Shown here: in pieces, positions 54,620-62,229 of the stretch
How the letters are laid out: each line of letters opens with the position of its first letter
Position numbering within the stretch: position 1 is the stretch's first letter
Assembly: GCA_024693045.1 (NCBI GenBank)
Contig: JAILLQ010000019.1
Coordinates: 92,677 to 156,676 of the forward strand
Length of the DNA: 64,000 nucleotides
Direction: 5' to 3'
Source of the DNA: Treponema sp.
GTDB lineage: Bacteria > Spirochaetota > Spirochaetia > Treponematales > Treponemataceae
Notes under the pieces: model-generated
Told to the model about the DNA's origin: nothing
Database searches by the model: none
What the model saw: only the letters and a program-made list of their open reading frames with translations
Made by a program: the position numbers and the translations under genes

Positions 54620-56722
54620 CTATTCTTTGTATTTCACAAGAGAGCCGTCTTTTTGTAGAATCATTTTTGTACCACTGAACATTTCGACTCCAGCACCAGC
54701 AGGGAACTGATTACCTTTTCCTCCATTTCCATTGTTGAAAATTATGTAAGTGGTTTGACTTTCCAGTTCGTAAGGAAGTACATAGCGGTAAATTCCGTTA
54801 TCCATTTTTTTTAATTCGATTCCTGGCCAACTGGCATTGGTTTTACTTGCATCCGAATTGTAAACATAGGCACATACTTTTTCTCCAGGAATAAAATCTT
54901 TTTTCGAAAGAACAGATGGATCAAAGTAAATTATGGTATTTTTCTTGTACAGGCATTTTTTATAGACATATTTCTTCGTAATTTTTTTACCATCTTTACC
55001 TATTCCAGAAATAGTCAATTTTATTGATTTTCCGTAAGGTATGTTTTCACCTAGTGTCAATTGTGTTCCATTTACCGCCTTTTTTACAGATTCTTTATTT
55101 ATCTGGTAAGTAAAATCTTCTACATTACGAGCTCTTAATGTAACTTTCATTGTTTCGTCAAGGAAGTAGCCAGAAAGTTCTGAACTTTCGATATCTGAAT
55201 CAAACTCTTCTGTTTTTATATCTTTGTTCCACAATACAGCAACAGAACCTGCATTTATTCTTCCTGTGATTTTTCCATTTTTAACTTCAAAGATTTCTCC
55301 GTAAACCTGGTCTTTGTATTTTCCATCGGCCATAGATTTAACAGGCGAATCCTGAAGTTCAACTATACTGTCCAAGGAGTTTATAATTACAGAGCCTTCT
55401 TTTCCTCTTTCAATCATTACAACTTCTTTTTTGCCGGTAGGATTAGAAATGTATTCTTCTTTTCCAGCCATTGCATTTCTAAAGAAATTTACTTCTGTTA
55501 CCTGCTTATCCTTAAAAATTGAGCTGCCTTCTTTTCCGATTACATTTTGACCCCATGGATTATTTTCTGTGCTGCCCTTAGGACGATCAAAGAAAAGTGG
55601 AGTTCCATTTTTGCGTGAAGCAATTACTGCCCAAGCTCTTATAACCTGACTTGGATTTACAATTTTGTAGGAAGCATCGTTACAGTAGTTATCATGAGAT
55701 TCTACCCATGTTACAACTTTTTCAGGATTTGCTCCTTTTGGTAGAAGATTATCACTTATAAAAGCAGCGTCAAAATTGTTTGTTTTTGCTGCTTCTCTGA
55801 TTCTGAAGCCGTACATTGAGTTAGTTGTTCTCATATATTTGTGGTAGGCAGCTAATCTGGAAGACAGTTCATCGTTGTAACCACTTGAAATATCTTTCGA
55901 ATATGAAATGTTACCACCTTCCTGTAAAACTTCTCCATACTGGAATTTAGATCCGTTATTCAAAATTCTAGGCCAAAAGTCGCTTGTGAACTTTTGAACT
56001 TTATAATTGTTTGGATGTGTTTTTACGCTTCCGTTATATTTTTCCGGGTGACTTGTTGTATCATCTGGAAGTTCTATAAGTTTTGCAGCATCGTAGCGGA
56101 ATCCGTCTGCTCCGTCTTCAACGCAGCGTTTTAAGAATTCAAGAATATGATTCTGAACTTTTGGGTTCTGTGTATTCAAATCCCATAAACCAGAAAGAGC
56201 ATACTGGGTTTCTTCGTAGCGGTCAGTTTCGGACCAGTAACCGTCCTGGGAATGGAAGCCATCTCCTTCTATATTACGAAGTTTAGGATCTATTGCTTCC
56301 CAAGTTGCAGTACAGTGATTCGCTACCACATCAACAATGACTTTTACACCGTATTTATGGGCCTCGTTGCACATTTCTATAAATTCTTTTTCAGAACCCA
56401 TTTGATAATTACCAATCGTGTATTTTGTAGGCTGATAGTGATAATACCACTTTCCACTTCCAAAAATTTCCAGACCACCATTCTCTCCTACCAGGCACTG
56501 GCTTACAGGTGAAGTTTGTATCGCAGAAAAACCAGAGGCTGCAATTTCCTTCATATTTTTTTTCATGGTGTTAAATGACCAGCACCATACATGAAGAATC
56601 GAACCATTTTCGATATTCTGAGATAGACCGTTTGGACTTAGATTTGAATTTGAAAAAGCTGATGATAAAGAAGTAAGAATAATCGCAGTTGCCATAATTT
56701 CCTTTAATTTTGAGTTTTTCAT
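54620..56722 (-). CDS. Secreted GH13 alpha-amylase with starch-binding module
   Basis: Extracellular or surface starch hydrolysis. The 700-residue product has a signal peptide (to about residue 25), a GH13 barrel with VIVDVVANH at 128-136, Asp211 (GFRYDAAK), Glu264 (YGEVLQ) and Asp344 (ESHDN), a beta domain, a short Ig-like stretch and a C-terminal CBM26/CBM25-like module (TIIYFDPS; NASWPGIELKK; YIIFNNGNGGKG). The start at 56722 follows AAAGGAGA; the frame is open 54 codons farther upstream, but that part is leader containing the operator. Regulated by the adjacent LacI-type protein. Confidence 0.92.
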   Translation of the reverse strand: MKNSKLKEIMATAIILTSLSSAFSNSNLSPNGLSQNIENGSILHVWCWSFNTMKKNMKEIAASGFSAIQTSPVSQCLVGENGGLEIFGSGKWYYHYQPTKYTIGNYQMGSEKEFIEMCNEAHKYGVKVIVDVVANHCTATWEAIDPKLRNIEGDGFHSQDGYWSETDRYEETQYALSGLWDLNTQNPKVQNHILEFLKRCVEDGADGFRYDAAKLIELPDDTTSHPEKYNGSVKTHPNNYKVQKFTSDFWPRILNNGSKFQYGEVLQEGGNISYSKDISSGYNDELSSRLAAYHKYMRTTNSMYGFRIREAAKTNNFDAAFISDNLLPKGANPEKVVTWVESHDNYCNDASYKIVNPSQVIRAWAVIASRKNGTPLFFDRPKGSTENNPWGQNVIGKEGSSIFKDKQVTEVNFFRNAMAGKEEYISNPTGKKEVVMIERGKEGSVIINSLDSIVELQDSPVKSMADGKYKDQVYGEIFEVKNGKITGRINAGSVAVLWNKDIKTEEFDSDIESSELSGYFLDETMKVTLRARNVEDFTYQINKESVKKAVNGTQLTLGENIPYGKSIKLTISGIGKDGKKITKKYVYKKCLYKKNTIIYFDPSVLSKKDFIPGEKVCAYVYNSDASKTNASWPGIELKKMDNGIYRYVLPYELESQTTYIIFNNGNGGKGNQFPAGAGVEMFSGTKMILQKDGSLVKYKE

Positions 56723-56808
56723 AGTTTCTCCTTTTAAAAGCCAGAAATGTTCTATGACTTTAAAGTTCTGTTTTTTTAGTAACATATTCTGCCTCAATAA
56801 CCGGAAAA

Positions 56809-56834
56809 CAGGGATGGACTGTATTCCATCCCTG
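56809..56834 (-). promoter_or_regulatory. Hairpin in the amylase mRNA leader
   Basis: CAGGGATGGA and TCCATCCCTG form a perfect 10-bp stem with a 6-nt loop, about 90 nt before the amylase ATG and downstream of the operator. The run that follows on the minus strand is TTTTCC, weak for a terminator. It may stabilise the mRNA or attenuate transcription. Confidence 0.5.
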
Positions 56835-56857
56835 CTAATAGAACGTAACTGTTTAGA

Positions 56858-56871
56858 GTTTAACGCTAAAC
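56858..56871. promoter_or_regulatory. LacI-type operator, amylase side
   Basis: GTTTAACGCTAAAC is a near-perfect palindrome with a central CG, as is usual for LacI-family sites. It lies just downstream of the amylase promoter. With the following bases, 23 of 24 positions match the copy at 58041. Confidence 0.8.
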
Positions 56872-56884
56872 CTTTACAAGCCAT

Positions 56885-56913
56885 AATATATTTGTCATTA
56901 TTTACTTTGTCAA
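56885..56913 (-). promoter_or_regulatory. Amylase promoter
   Basis: On the minus strand TTGACA (56908-56913), a 17-bp spacer and TATATT (56885-56890). The expected start near 56878 is 7 bp before the operator, so bound repressor would block elongation or clearance. Confidence 0.8.
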
Positions 56914-56980
56914 CAAAAAAATTATTTATTTTTAAATATTTATTATATACTTGGCTTAGATTGTCTTTTTGGAGTTTGAT

Positions 56981-57988
56981 ATGACATTAACAGATATAGC
57001 TAAAGAGTGTGGAGTAAGCATGATGACAGTTTCTAATGTCATCAATAAAAAATATAAAAAGGTTTCTCAAGAGACTGTTAAAAAAGTAAATGCTGTTATA
57101 GAAAAATATGATTTTGTCCCAAACCGAGCGGCCTGCACACTTTCTTCGAACTGTTCTCACTTGGTTTTGCTGGTTTATCCATCTATAAATGTATCTAATA
57201 TAAATTCATTGTACACAGAATATCTTACAAATCTGACTTTTAGTATTGAGCGAGAATTAATGGAAAATGGTTATTATGTAATGATCAATTATGTTGATGA
57301 GATAAAAGAGATAGATACTATTTTTAAAACCTGGAATATAGATGGCGCGATTTTTCTTCTTCCTTATTTTAACAAAACAGTTTCAAATATAAAGGATTTA
57401 AAAAAAAGAAATTTTGTATTGATCGATAGTTATGACGACATAAAAGGAGTTTCTGTTGCTCGTTGTGATGATGAATCAGGAACCTATCTTTCTACAAAAA
57501 CTTTAATTGATGCCGGACATAAAAAAATTATATTTGCTGCAGATTACAAAGGTAACAGACTTCTAGAACGGCGCCATGCTGGTTATAAACGTGCCTTAGA
57601 AGAAGCTGGAATTGAATATGAAGAATGTTTATCGCTCCCAGTAATACCGAATTATGAAGGCGGTCTCGAATTTGGAAAAACTTTAACAAAAGAAAAAATG
57701 AATTTTACAGGAATTGTAACTACATCTGATATGTGTGCCCTTGGGATAATTGACGGAGCGAAGGAAAAAGGAATTTTTTCTCCAGAAGATTATTCAATAA
57801 TAGGTTTTGATAATCTTTCAGTCTGTAATTATTGTTCACCTAAATTGACGAGCGTGAATCAGAATATTACAGAAAAGGGAAGACAAGCTGTAAGGATGTT
57901 ATTGAATAAAATCGAAGGAAAGACTGAAGATGAGGTTTTTTCCAGTAAAACACAAGTAATTTTACGAAATTCTGTAAAAAAATTGTAA
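56981..57988 (+). CDS. LacI-family transcriptional regulator
   Basis: A 335-residue repressor (or activator) expected to respond to a maltodextrin-type sugar. The N-terminal helix-turn-helix is TLTDIAKECGVSMMTVSNVIN (residues 2-22), followed by the hinge and a periplasmic-binding-protein-like sensor domain (VTTSDMCALGIIDGAKEKGI; IIGFDNL). I start at the ATG at 56981 after TTGGAG. It lies between the two operator copies and divergent from the amylase gene, so both flanking units are its likely targets. Confidence 0.93.
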   Translation: MTLTDIAKECGVSMMTVSNVINKKYKKVSQETVKKVNAVIEKYDFVPNRAACTLSSNCSHLVLLVYPSINVSNINSLYTEYLTNLTFSIERELMENGYYVMINYVDEIKEIDTIFKTWNIDGAIFLLPYFNKTVSNIKDLKKRNFVLIDSYDDIKGVSVARCDDESGTYLSTKTLIDAGHKKIIFAADYKGNRLLERRHAGYKRALEEAGIEYEECLSLPVIPNYEGGLEFGKTLTKEKMNFTGIVTTSDMCALGIIDGAKEKGIFSPEDYSIIGFDNLSVCNYCSPKLTSVNQNITEKGRQAVRMLLNKIEGKTEDEVFSSKTQVILRNSVKKL

Positions 57989-58040
57989 TTTTTGAATTTT
58001 TTTTCTTGCACAAATTTAAAAGTGGTGTATTCTTAATATA

Positions 58041-58054
58041 GTTTAACGCTAAAC
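58041..58054. promoter_or_regulatory. LacI-type operator, malE side
   Basis: Second copy of GTTTAACGCTAAAC, followed by CTTTGCAAG (CTTTACAAG at the other copy). It lies just downstream of a TTGCAC-16-TATTCT promoter and 31 bp before the malE-like ATG. Confidence 0.8.
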
Positions 58055-58084
58055 CTTTGCAAGTTTTTTGTGGAAGGTTTAATT

Positions 58085-59269
58085 ATGAAAAAATCTCTTG
58101 TTTTTATCTCTCTCTCTTTTGCCGGAGCATTGCTTTTTGCTTCTCCAAAAGGTGGAAAAGTTCAGCTCAAGGTCTGGGAGTCACAGGGACCAGAAAGTGA
58201 ATTTATTCACTACGCCATTAAGGAATACCGCAAGGTAAATCCAAAGGTAAAAGTAACTTATGAAGCAGTAAGTGCAACAGATTCTCGTGCAAAACTTGAA
58301 CTTGATGGCCCTGCTGGAGTAGGTGCGGATATTTTTGTATCTCCTCATGATCATATCGGAGCTTTGGTTGCTGGAGGTCATGTAATTCCCGTTGAAGATT
58401 CAGAAAAATATCTGGATAGCTTCTACGATATGGCAAAGGTTGCTTCCTCTTATAATGGCCTAGCTTATGGATATCCGCTGGCAGCAGAAACTTATGCTTT
58501 ATTTTACAACAAAAACATTATTAAAGTTCCTCCAAAGAGTTGGGAAGAAATAATTACTTTTGCAAAGACTTTTAATGTAAAGTCTGAAAATAAATTTGCT
58601 CTTGTCTGGAGCGTTGCAGATGCTTATTTCGATTATATGTTCCTTGATTCCTTTGGAGCTCCTTTGTTTGGACCAAACGGGGACAATTACAAACAGCATA
58701 ATCTGAATTCTCCTGCAGCCATAAAATCCATGAAATATTTCCAAAAATTGCGTTCATTGATTTTTGATATTCCTGCTTCTGATGCAACCAGTGATATGTG
58801 TGATGCACAGTTTATTTCCGGTAAAGCAGCCATGATTATTACCGGACCATGGAAGATAGCAGATTACAAGAAAAATAATGTGAATTTTGGAATAGCCCCT
58901 CTTCCAGGTTTTAATGGAATTGCCGAACATTCTTCTTCTTTTTCAGGAGTAAGACTTGCTTTTGTTAGTGCCTATTCAGAACATCCGGAAGAAGCAAAAG
59001 AGTTTGCAAAGTTCATAACGTCAAAGGCTATGCTGGAAAAAAGATTTGAAATCACAAATCAGATTTCACCAAGAAAAGATATCGTAGTAAATGATGAACA
59101 TTTAAATGGAATTAAAAGTCAGCTGGCTTATGCAAAACCTATGCCTGTTATACCTCAGTTGGGCATTTACTGGTCTGCCATGGGTGCCGCTTATGCCGGA
59201 ATTTGGAGTGGGGATGATGTAAAAACTGCTCTGGATGCAGCAGCTGCTACCATGGAAGCTGCTCAATAA
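58085..59269 (+). CDS. MalE-like maltodextrin-binding protein
   Basis: Periplasmic binding protein for maltose or maltodextrins. The 394-residue product has a signal peptide (to ALLFA) without a lipobox Cys and the family-1 solute-binding fold: LKVWESQGPE, GVGADIFVSPHDHIGALV, SGKAAMIITGPWKI and the final GIYWSAMGAAY. The start at 58085 follows GGAAGG. It is the first gene of a three-gene operon (malE-like, CBM48-barrel, lipoprotein). No MalF/MalG/MalK genes lie in the window, so it must use permeases encoded elsewhere. Confidence 0.88.
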   Translation: MKKSLVFISLSFAGALLFASPKGGKVQLKVWESQGPESEFIHYAIKEYRKVNPKVKVTYEAVSATDSRAKLELDGPAGVGADIFVSPHDHIGALVAGGHVIPVEDSEKYLDSFYDMAKVASSYNGLAYGYPLAAETYALFYNKNIIKVPPKSWEEIITFAKTFNVKSENKFALVWSVADAYFDYMFLDSFGAPLFGPNGDNYKQHNLNSPAAIKSMKYFQKLRSLIFDIPASDATSDMCDAQFISGKAAMIITGPWKIADYKKNNVNFGIAPLPGFNGIAEHSSSFSGVRLAFVSAYSEHPEEAKEFAKFITSKAMLEKRFEITNQISPRKDIVVNDEHLNGIKSQLAYAKPMPVIPQLGIYWSAMGAAYAGIWSGDDVKTALDAAAATMEAAQ

Positions 59270-59327
59270 AAGCAAAAAAAGATACTAAGAAAACATCCGC
59301 TTTGGCGGTAGTTTAACGGAGGATATT

Positions 59328-61655
59328 ATGAAAAAGATTTTAAAGATAGCGTCATTATTATTGATTTCGCTTTCAAATTTGATTTTTGCGGAGGTAAAGG
59401 TAAAACAGATTGATGAAAATCTAGTTGAAGTAACCTTCTTCTATGGAAATCCAAAATCAACAGATGTTAGACTTGCCGGAAATTTCAATGACTGGAATCA
59501 GGAAGTCGATGTAATGGAAAAGACAGAAAAAGGTTATACAATAACAAAGACTTTTTCTACATCTGATGAAATCCTTTATAAATTCGTTTCTGAAGGGAAC
59601 TGGACACCAGATATGAAAGCTCCTGCTTTTATTGATGATGGCTTTGGTGGTAAAAACGGACAGATTATTCTCTCTGATTATGTAAAAGGAAAATCAGAAG
59701 ATAACTCTTCTTTACCTGGAGGAAAAATTTCCTTTCAGACATGGACAATGACAGGTGTACAAGCTGCTTTCAGAACTTCCAGTGAAAACGACCCTTCAAA
59801 AAAAGGCTTGGATTTAGATGCCGTAACATTTGGTCTAAAATCTTACAATAAATTTGTAGGTTCTTTTCTGCCATCTTGCCCGATTTATGTTGAAATTGCT
59901 CTTGCTGAAACAGAACTAGACGAAGAAGTAACAGTTGATTCCAGCCCAATTTATCTTATGAGAAAGGATAAAGATGGAAATGATTTGGTTGAATTTGAGG
60001 ATGGATTTCAGAATCTTTTGGATGGACTTTATACAAATGTAATTGCTACTACTGCACAATCCACAGATAATTCAGGAGGAGAGGCAGGCTATGGTTCTGG
60101 AAGTTCTTCAAAACTGGGACATTTAAAGTTTGGATTCGACACACCATACATTAACTTTACAGCAGGTTTTAACTATGCAAAAGCCGATGTTCGTCAGGAA
60201 ATCATCTGGCAGACAGTTGGTAGTGGTTGGGACGCAGGTTATCAGCATGTGGGCGGATTTAATCAGTTTAGTCTCGGAGATAGAATTGCCCTTTTTCTTG
60301 AACAAAAAACCGGATTTAATTTTTCTTTAGGTTTTGCACCAAATAAAACAGCAGACAGAAAGGGAACAAAGTATGGTCACTGGGGATGGATTGGAGCTAA
60401 GAAAGGTGATTTTGCCTTGGATTTTCAGACCAATGGATTTTACGACGGAAATCATCCTTTCCAGTATTCAGTTGAACAGGATTTTATACTTGGCGTAAAA
60501 AATTCTTTCTACATCGGTGGCAACAAACTTAACTTGGCAGCACAGGGACTTTTAGCCCTTCACCAAAAGAGTTTTGATAATACAGAAAGTTCTGACTTAA
60601 CTTCTTCTGCCGATTATTTTGGTTATTCAACAGATGTATTCTACCGTTCAGGTTCTTTTGATGGAATCAAAAATTTTGCATCCCAGATTAAAGTTGCTTA
60701 TCAGGCTAGAAATTTTGACATAGAAGCCAGTTATCGTTTCAGAGGTTTTGAAGCATCTCAGCTTTATGTAAGAGAAAATATTGATGATGGTACATTTGAT
60801 ATTTCAGAACAGCTTGGTGTTTTAAACAGCCAGAATATCGATGTAAAGGGAAATGTTAAGTTTGAAAAACTAGGTCTGTCTCTGGCTGTAAAGTCAACAA
60901 TACCTTTGGAAGATTTAACAGATGACGACGAATTTAATGCGGAAAATTACTGGGGAGCAGCAGGTGGAATTCAGACTTGGTATGAACCTCGTTGTGCTTC
61001 GTATATGTTACCTTTATTTACCCAGAACGGAGGTACTGAATTAACTTTTAGCCCTGCAGTTACCTATAGTTTTGATTCAATTGGATTGTCTTTGTCTGCA
61101 TACTCAGACTTAAAAGCAAGTCTTTATACTTTTGCAGAAGGCGATTGGGCTGAACAGAACGAATATGATGCATCAGATTCACAATTCCTTTTTGAAAAAG
61201 CAGGAATTACAGCAGAGTGGAATGTAAACCAGCAGTTTGTAAAGAAGGTAAATGTATTCTATGGATTTGACAATTCCAATTCAGTTCGCCTCTTTAATAC
61301 TTTGGTTGGACAAGTTGATTTGCTTAATGAAATTGAAGTTACAGCTGGAATTTGTGTTAAAACTGTAAAATATACAGATGCAGCTGCTGCCTATGACAGC
61401 GATTGGAATAATCCTTTTGCATTCGTTTTAGGAGCTTCAAAAAGACTTTCTAGCCTTAACAGACCTTATGTATATGCACAGGTTGTATACAATACAGACA
61501 TGTTCAAGCGTTTTGGCGAAGGTCAGGAGCAGCTGTCTTTAAATCGTGCAAATATCAACTCAAGATGGGATAAAGGTGGATCAGGAGATGTATCTGCAGT
61601 TGATTATTTTGATGGAAAAGCAGCTATCCGTACAGGAATTCGATGGGAAATCTAA
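59328..61655 (+). CDS. CBM48-beta-barrel outer-membrane protein
   Basis: Probable starch-binding outer-membrane protein or porin. The 775-residue product has a signal peptide (to about 21), then a CBM48/glycogen-binding-like domain at about 22-115 (STDVRLAGNFNDWNQE; ILYKFVSEGNWTPD), then about 650 residues of Gly/aromatic-rich alternating strands (FGFDTPYINFTAGFNYAKAD; NLAAQGLLALHQK) that look like a large barrel, ending RTGIRWEI. GGAGG precedes the ATG. Second gene of the malE operon. The carbohydrate-binding and barrel calls rest on motif and composition. Confidence 0.75.
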   Translation: MKKILKIASLLLISLSNLIFAEVKVKQIDENLVEVTFFYGNPKSTDVRLAGNFNDWNQEVDVMEKTEKGYTITKTFSTSDEILYKFVSEGNWTPDMKAPAFIDDGFGGKNGQIILSDYVKGKSEDNSSLPGGKISFQTWTMTGVQAAFRTSSENDPSKKGLDLDAVTFGLKSYNKFVGSFLPSCPIYVEIALAETELDEEVTVDSSPIYLMRKDKDGNDLVEFEDGFQNLLDGLYTNVIATTAQSTDNSGGEAGYGSGSSSKLGHLKFGFDTPYINFTAGFNYAKADVRQEIIWQTVGSGWDAGYQHVGGFNQFSLGDRIALFLEQKTGFNFSLGFAPNKTADRKGTKYGHWGWIGAKKGDFALDFQTNGFYDGNHPFQYSVEQDFILGVKNSFYIGGNKLNLAAQGLLALHQKSFDNTESSDLTSSADYFGYSTDVFYRSGSFDGIKNFASQIKVAYQARNFDIEASYRFRGFEASQLYVRENIDDGTFDISEQLGVLNSQNIDVKGNVKFEKLGLSLAVKSTIPLEDLTDDDEFNAENYWGAAGGIQTWYEPRCASYMLPLFTQNGGTELTFSPAVTYSFDSIGLSLSAYSDLKASLYTFAEGDWAEQNEYDASDSQFLFEKAGITAEWNVNQQFVKKVNVFYGFDNSNSVRLFNTLVGQVDLLNEIEVTAGICVKTVKYTDAAAAYDSDWNNPFAFVLGASKRLSSLNRPYVYAQVVYNTDMFKRFGEGQEQLSLNRANINSRWDKGGSGDVSAVDYFDGKAAIRTGIRWEI

Positions 61656-61683
61656 TTATTTTTGATTATGACAGGAGATTAAT

Positions 61684-62112
61684 ATGAATAAAATTATTTT
61701 ACTTTCTTTTTCAATTTTATCGTTGACGTTTTTTTGGTCATGCACCGATTTGCATGAACCTGTAGAAACTCTTATAACACTTCCAGTTGCCGAAACACAG
61801 AATGGTAATCAATCTGAAATTGTAACAACTCCAGTGCAAAACACTCCAGTATCTGGAACTTATGTGATTTCAGGAATGCCTGATTGGTGGGGAAATGATG
61901 GAGTCTTATGCCTTGTTTATATTTATGATTCTACTGATACATTAATCACAACTTTGGAAGGAAGTTATGATTCTTCAGCTCTTACTCTAACTTTTTCCTA
62001 TGAAAATGAATTCAGTTATGTAATTCTTAGCAGAAAGGGTGATTCTGGTGAATGGAATCACACTGCACATATAACGCTAACAGATGGCAGTGGTTCATAT
62101 GCAGAACAATAA
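61684..62112 (+). CDS. Small lipoprotein of the starch locus
   Basis: A 142-residue product with a lipoprotein signal (LSLTFFWSC, Cys at 20), a Thr/Val/Gln-rich linker to about residue 58, and a compact beta domain (YVISGMPDWWGNDGVLCLV to the end). The Trp pair and strand pattern would suit carbohydrate binding, but I do not recognise the family. GGAG precedes the ATG and it lies 28 bp after the barrel gene, so a surface accessory role for starch handling is inferred. Confidence 0.65.
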   Translation: MNKIILLSFSILSLTFFWSCTDLHEPVETLITLPVAETQNGNQSEIVTTPVQNTPVSGTYVISGMPDWWGNDGVLCLVYIYDSTDTLITTLEGSYDSSALTLTFSYENEFSYVILSRKGDSGEWNHTAHITLTDGSGSYAEQ

Positions 62113-62130
62113 AGTACGGAATATATAATA

Positions 62131-62140
62131 AAAAGGAGGT
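62131..62140 (+). other. Orphan Shine-Dalgarno sequence
   Basis: AAAAGGAGGT is a strong ribosome-binding sequence 18 bp after the lipoprotein stop, but no ATG, GTG or TTG start with an open frame follows before the terminator at 62158. It may be the remnant of a deleted downstream gene. Confidence 0.5.
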
Positions 62141-62157
62141 CTCAAATCCAATACAAA

Positions 62158-62194
62158 AGCCCGATAACAGAATTATTTTCTGAAGTCGGGCTTT
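62158..62194. terminator. malE-operon terminator (copy 2 of a repeated terminator)
   Basis: AGCCCGAT and TCGGGCTTT stem, extended by flanking AAAA/TTTT pairs. It closes the malE-barrel-lipoprotein operon and faces the convergent trpB2 gene. Confidence 0.88.
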
Positions 62195-62229
62195 TGTAAT
62201 TAGGTAATTATCAATAATAAGCTTTTGAA

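Noticed and set aside
56723..56884. A 54-codon N-terminal extension of the amylase
   Set aside because: The extension covers the operator, a hairpin and the leader, while a good AAAGGAGA and a signal peptide support the start at 56722.
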